NCBI GenBank assembly: GCA_964457945.1
Contig: CAYWFX010000003.1
Location: 124,001 to 188,000 of the forward strand
Direction: 5' to 3'
DNA: 64,000 nt
Source of the DNA: PHAA01 sp964457945
GTDB lineage: Bacteria; Bacillota; Syntrophomonadia; Syntrophomonadales; Syntrophomonadaceae
Part shown: in pieces, positions 62,548 to 64,000 of the stretch
How the letters are laid out: the number at the start of each line of letters is the position of its first letter
How positions within the stretch are numbered: the stretch's first letter is position 1
Position numbers and translations under genes: made by a program
The notes under the pieces: model-generated
What the model was told of the DNA's origin: nothing
Database searches by the model: none
Seen by the model: the letters and a program-made list of their open reading frames with translations, nothing else

Positions 62548-64000
62548 TATTATTACTGCCCCCTCCGGTATTTCCCTGTCGTTTTCTATCCTGCATAGGT
62601 ATGGACACGGGCCGCAGATTCATTTTCCAGAGGAAAGTATGGAAAAAAGAATCCTTCAGATCTGAAAAACGGGTAGGAGCTAAAGGAGCAAAATAAGGAA
62701 CCCCCATGCTCTCCAGACTGATTAGATGAGCCTGCATAATGATCCACCCAAATGATAAACCGAATAAACCAAAACCAGCTGACAATAACATCATAGGGAG
62801 CCTTAGTAATCTGGTGGCCAATACCATGCTGGCTGAAGGAAGGGCATAGGTGCATATAACCGATACTGATATAATTAGGATGACGCTGGGACTGGCCAGC
62901 TTAGCGCTAATGGCAGCCTGACCCAGTATTATCCCGGAGACCACTCCAACCGTCTGCCCAATCTGGGTGGGAAGACGCAATCCCGCCTCAATAACCAGTT
63001 GGATTATGATTTCCATAAGCAAGGCCTCGATTACTACCGGAAAAGGAACTGCCATGCGTGCTTTGGAGAAACTTATCAGCAAATCGTAAGGCAAGAGCTC
63101 CGGTTGATAACTTAAGAGCGCTATATACATAGCTGGTAAAGAAATGGCGATCAGCAAGGCTGCGTATCTCATTACCCTAATATAACTAGCAAATAGATTC
63201 CTTTCGTAATAATCTTCTGATGCTTGTATAAACTGTACAAATAAAGCCGGAACAACCAGCGCTAGAGGGGTATTATCCACCATAATTGCTATTCGCCCTT
63301 CTAGCAATAACGGTACCAGCCTATCGGGCCTCTCGGTAGTAAAAGTCTGAGGAAAAATGCTGTAAGGGTTGTCCTCAATGAATTGTTCAATATAGCCAGA
63401 AGCAACTATTCCGTCAATATCTATCCGGTCAACTCTCGCTTTTACTTCACTTACGATCTTAGGATCGGCAATATCTTCAATATAGACAAGCGCTGTCTGA
63501 GTGCGAGACCTCCTGCCAACCATGGTTTTTTCCACGACCAGCTTAGGGTCCCGCAGCCTGCGTCGGACGAGGGCAATATTGATATCTAACCTTTCAATAA
63601 AACCTTCCCGGGAACCACGCATCGTTTGCTCGGCCGGGGGTACATCAATATTTCTAAATTCACCCCCGTGAATATCTATTACTAAAACTTCTTCCAGGCC
63701 ATCAAAGATCAAAACTGTCATACCATCAAAAATGTTCTGTACCAGTGAAAAAAAGGTATTTGTCTTAGTTATTTTGCTCAACGTTATTGAGGTCTGGTAG
63801 ATAGCATCCACCAGGTTTTGGGAACCCAATTCCTCAATACTCTCCCTCCTGCAATTTAGCATTAAAGGCCGGAGAATATGCTGGTTAAGGTCCTCCTCAT
63901 CAATCATTTTATTTATATGGATAGATAGTGCTTCCAGGCGGGGTTCACCCTCCAAATAGAAGGGATGGCTTATAATATCATGACTTTTTTCCAGGTAAGG
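62537..64000 (-). CDS. Spore germination receptor GerAA, 5' truncated by window edge
   Basis: The frame is open to base 64000 on the minus strand with no start needed inside the window, so the N-terminus lies outside. At least 487 residues are seen. The soluble N-terminal part contains YLEGEPRLEALSIH, TVLIFDGLEEVLVIDI and SQTALVYIEDIADPKIV-like text, then the conserved MVDNTPLALVVPALFVQF, then four or five membrane helices and a short Gly/Ser/Asn-rich tail. It is the A subunit of the receptor and heads the operon. Confidence 0.93.
   Translation of the reverse strand, partial: PYLEKSHDIISHPFYLEGEPRLEALSIHINKMIDEEDLNQHILRPLMLNCRRESIEELGSQNLVDAIYQTSITLSKITKTNTFFSLVQNIFDGMTVLIFDGLEEVLVIDIHGGEFRNIDVPPAEQTMRGSREGFIERLDINIALVRRRLRDPKLVVEKTMVGRRSRTQTALVYIEDIADPKIVSEVKARVDRIDIDGIVASGYIEQFIEDNPYSIFPQTFTTERPDRLVPLLLEGRIAIMVDNTPLALVVPALFVQFIQASEDYYERNLFASYIRVMRYAALLIAISLPAMYIALLSYQPELLPYDLLISFSKARMAVPFPVVIEALLMEIIIQLVIEAGLRLPTQIGQTVGVVSGIILGQAAISAKLASPSVILIISVSVICTYALPSASMVLATRLLRLPMMLLSAGFGLFGLSFGWIIMQAHLISLESMGVPYFAPLAPTRFSDLKDSFFHTFLWKMNLRPVSIPMQDRKRQGNTGGGSNNSEG

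Noticed and set aside
1..64000. tRNA and rRNA genes
   Set aside because: None were recognised by eye on either strand. A tRNAscan or Infernal run would be needed to exclude them fully.

Overview
The window looks like a chromosomal piece of a strictly anaerobic, spore-forming, low-to-mid G+C member of the Clostridia. A Syntrophomonas-like bacterium fits best, but this is an inference from gene content and style. The evidence is a spore germination gerA-type operon, a SpoIID-like protein, the c-di-AMP module (cdaA-cdaR-glmM), a glmS ribozyme, an [FeFe]-hydrogenase maturation operon (hydE, hydG, hydF with aspartase and a TM1266-like regulator) and a giant 2-hydroxyacyl-CoA dehydratase activase-like protein. 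No rRNA, tRNA or CRISPR array was recognised.

Layout. 1-1.8 kb: a truncated RND-efflux adaptor divergent from a TetR regulator. 1.9-13.2 kb: a minus-strand run built around a Nif11-type RiPP cluster. It has two precursors with different cysteine-bearing cores, a radical SAM/SPASM maturase, an HlyD-like exporter subunit and two NHLM-type ABC exporters, followed by a substrate-binding lipoprotein, a small lipoprotein, a DMT transporter and an ECF-type membrane protein. 13.4-18.5 kb: a 1426-residue CoA-dehydratase activase-like protein divergent from a second TetR gene. 18.5-24 kb: the hydrogenase maturation operon behind a long leader that ends in a terminator-like hairpin. 24.2-27.05 kb: an IS256-family element with an IS1182-family element nested inside its left end; both target duplications are still visible.

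27.27-36.37 kb is the most interesting part. It is a 9.1-kb AT-rich island whose two ends carry homologous, oppositely oriented arrays of a roughly 20-bp repeat (core AATAAAGTYTG). The right end lies 26 bp beyond the glmS stop codon. That is the architecture and position of a Tn7-like element at attTn7, yet no transposition genes are seen inside. The cargo is a TPR-STAND ATPase with a C-terminal HEPN-like RX4H motif, two adjacent WYL-domain regulators, a Gly-rich 64-residue peptide, an unannotated 24-residue Cys-rich peptide, a 272-residue Ala/Gly-rich protein with a hydrophobic tail, and a probably truncated gene. The 64- and 272-residue genes share a duplicated, roughly 100-bp upstream region. 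I read this as a candidate NLR-like conflict or defence island.

36.4-51 kb holds core functions: glmS with its ribozyme, glmM, an FAD oxidoreductase, cdaR, cdaA, thiamine pyrophosphokinase, ferredoxin, trmL, a SpoIID-like protein, and a branched-chain-amino-acid-type ABC operon (livK, H, M, G) with a DMT transporter where livF would be expected. 51-58 kb holds small housekeeping and membrane genes separated by at least four copies of a MITE-like element; three of them directly abut a stop codon. 58-64 kb is a germinant receptor operon (gerAA, then two gerAB-gerAC pairs) that runs off the right edge.
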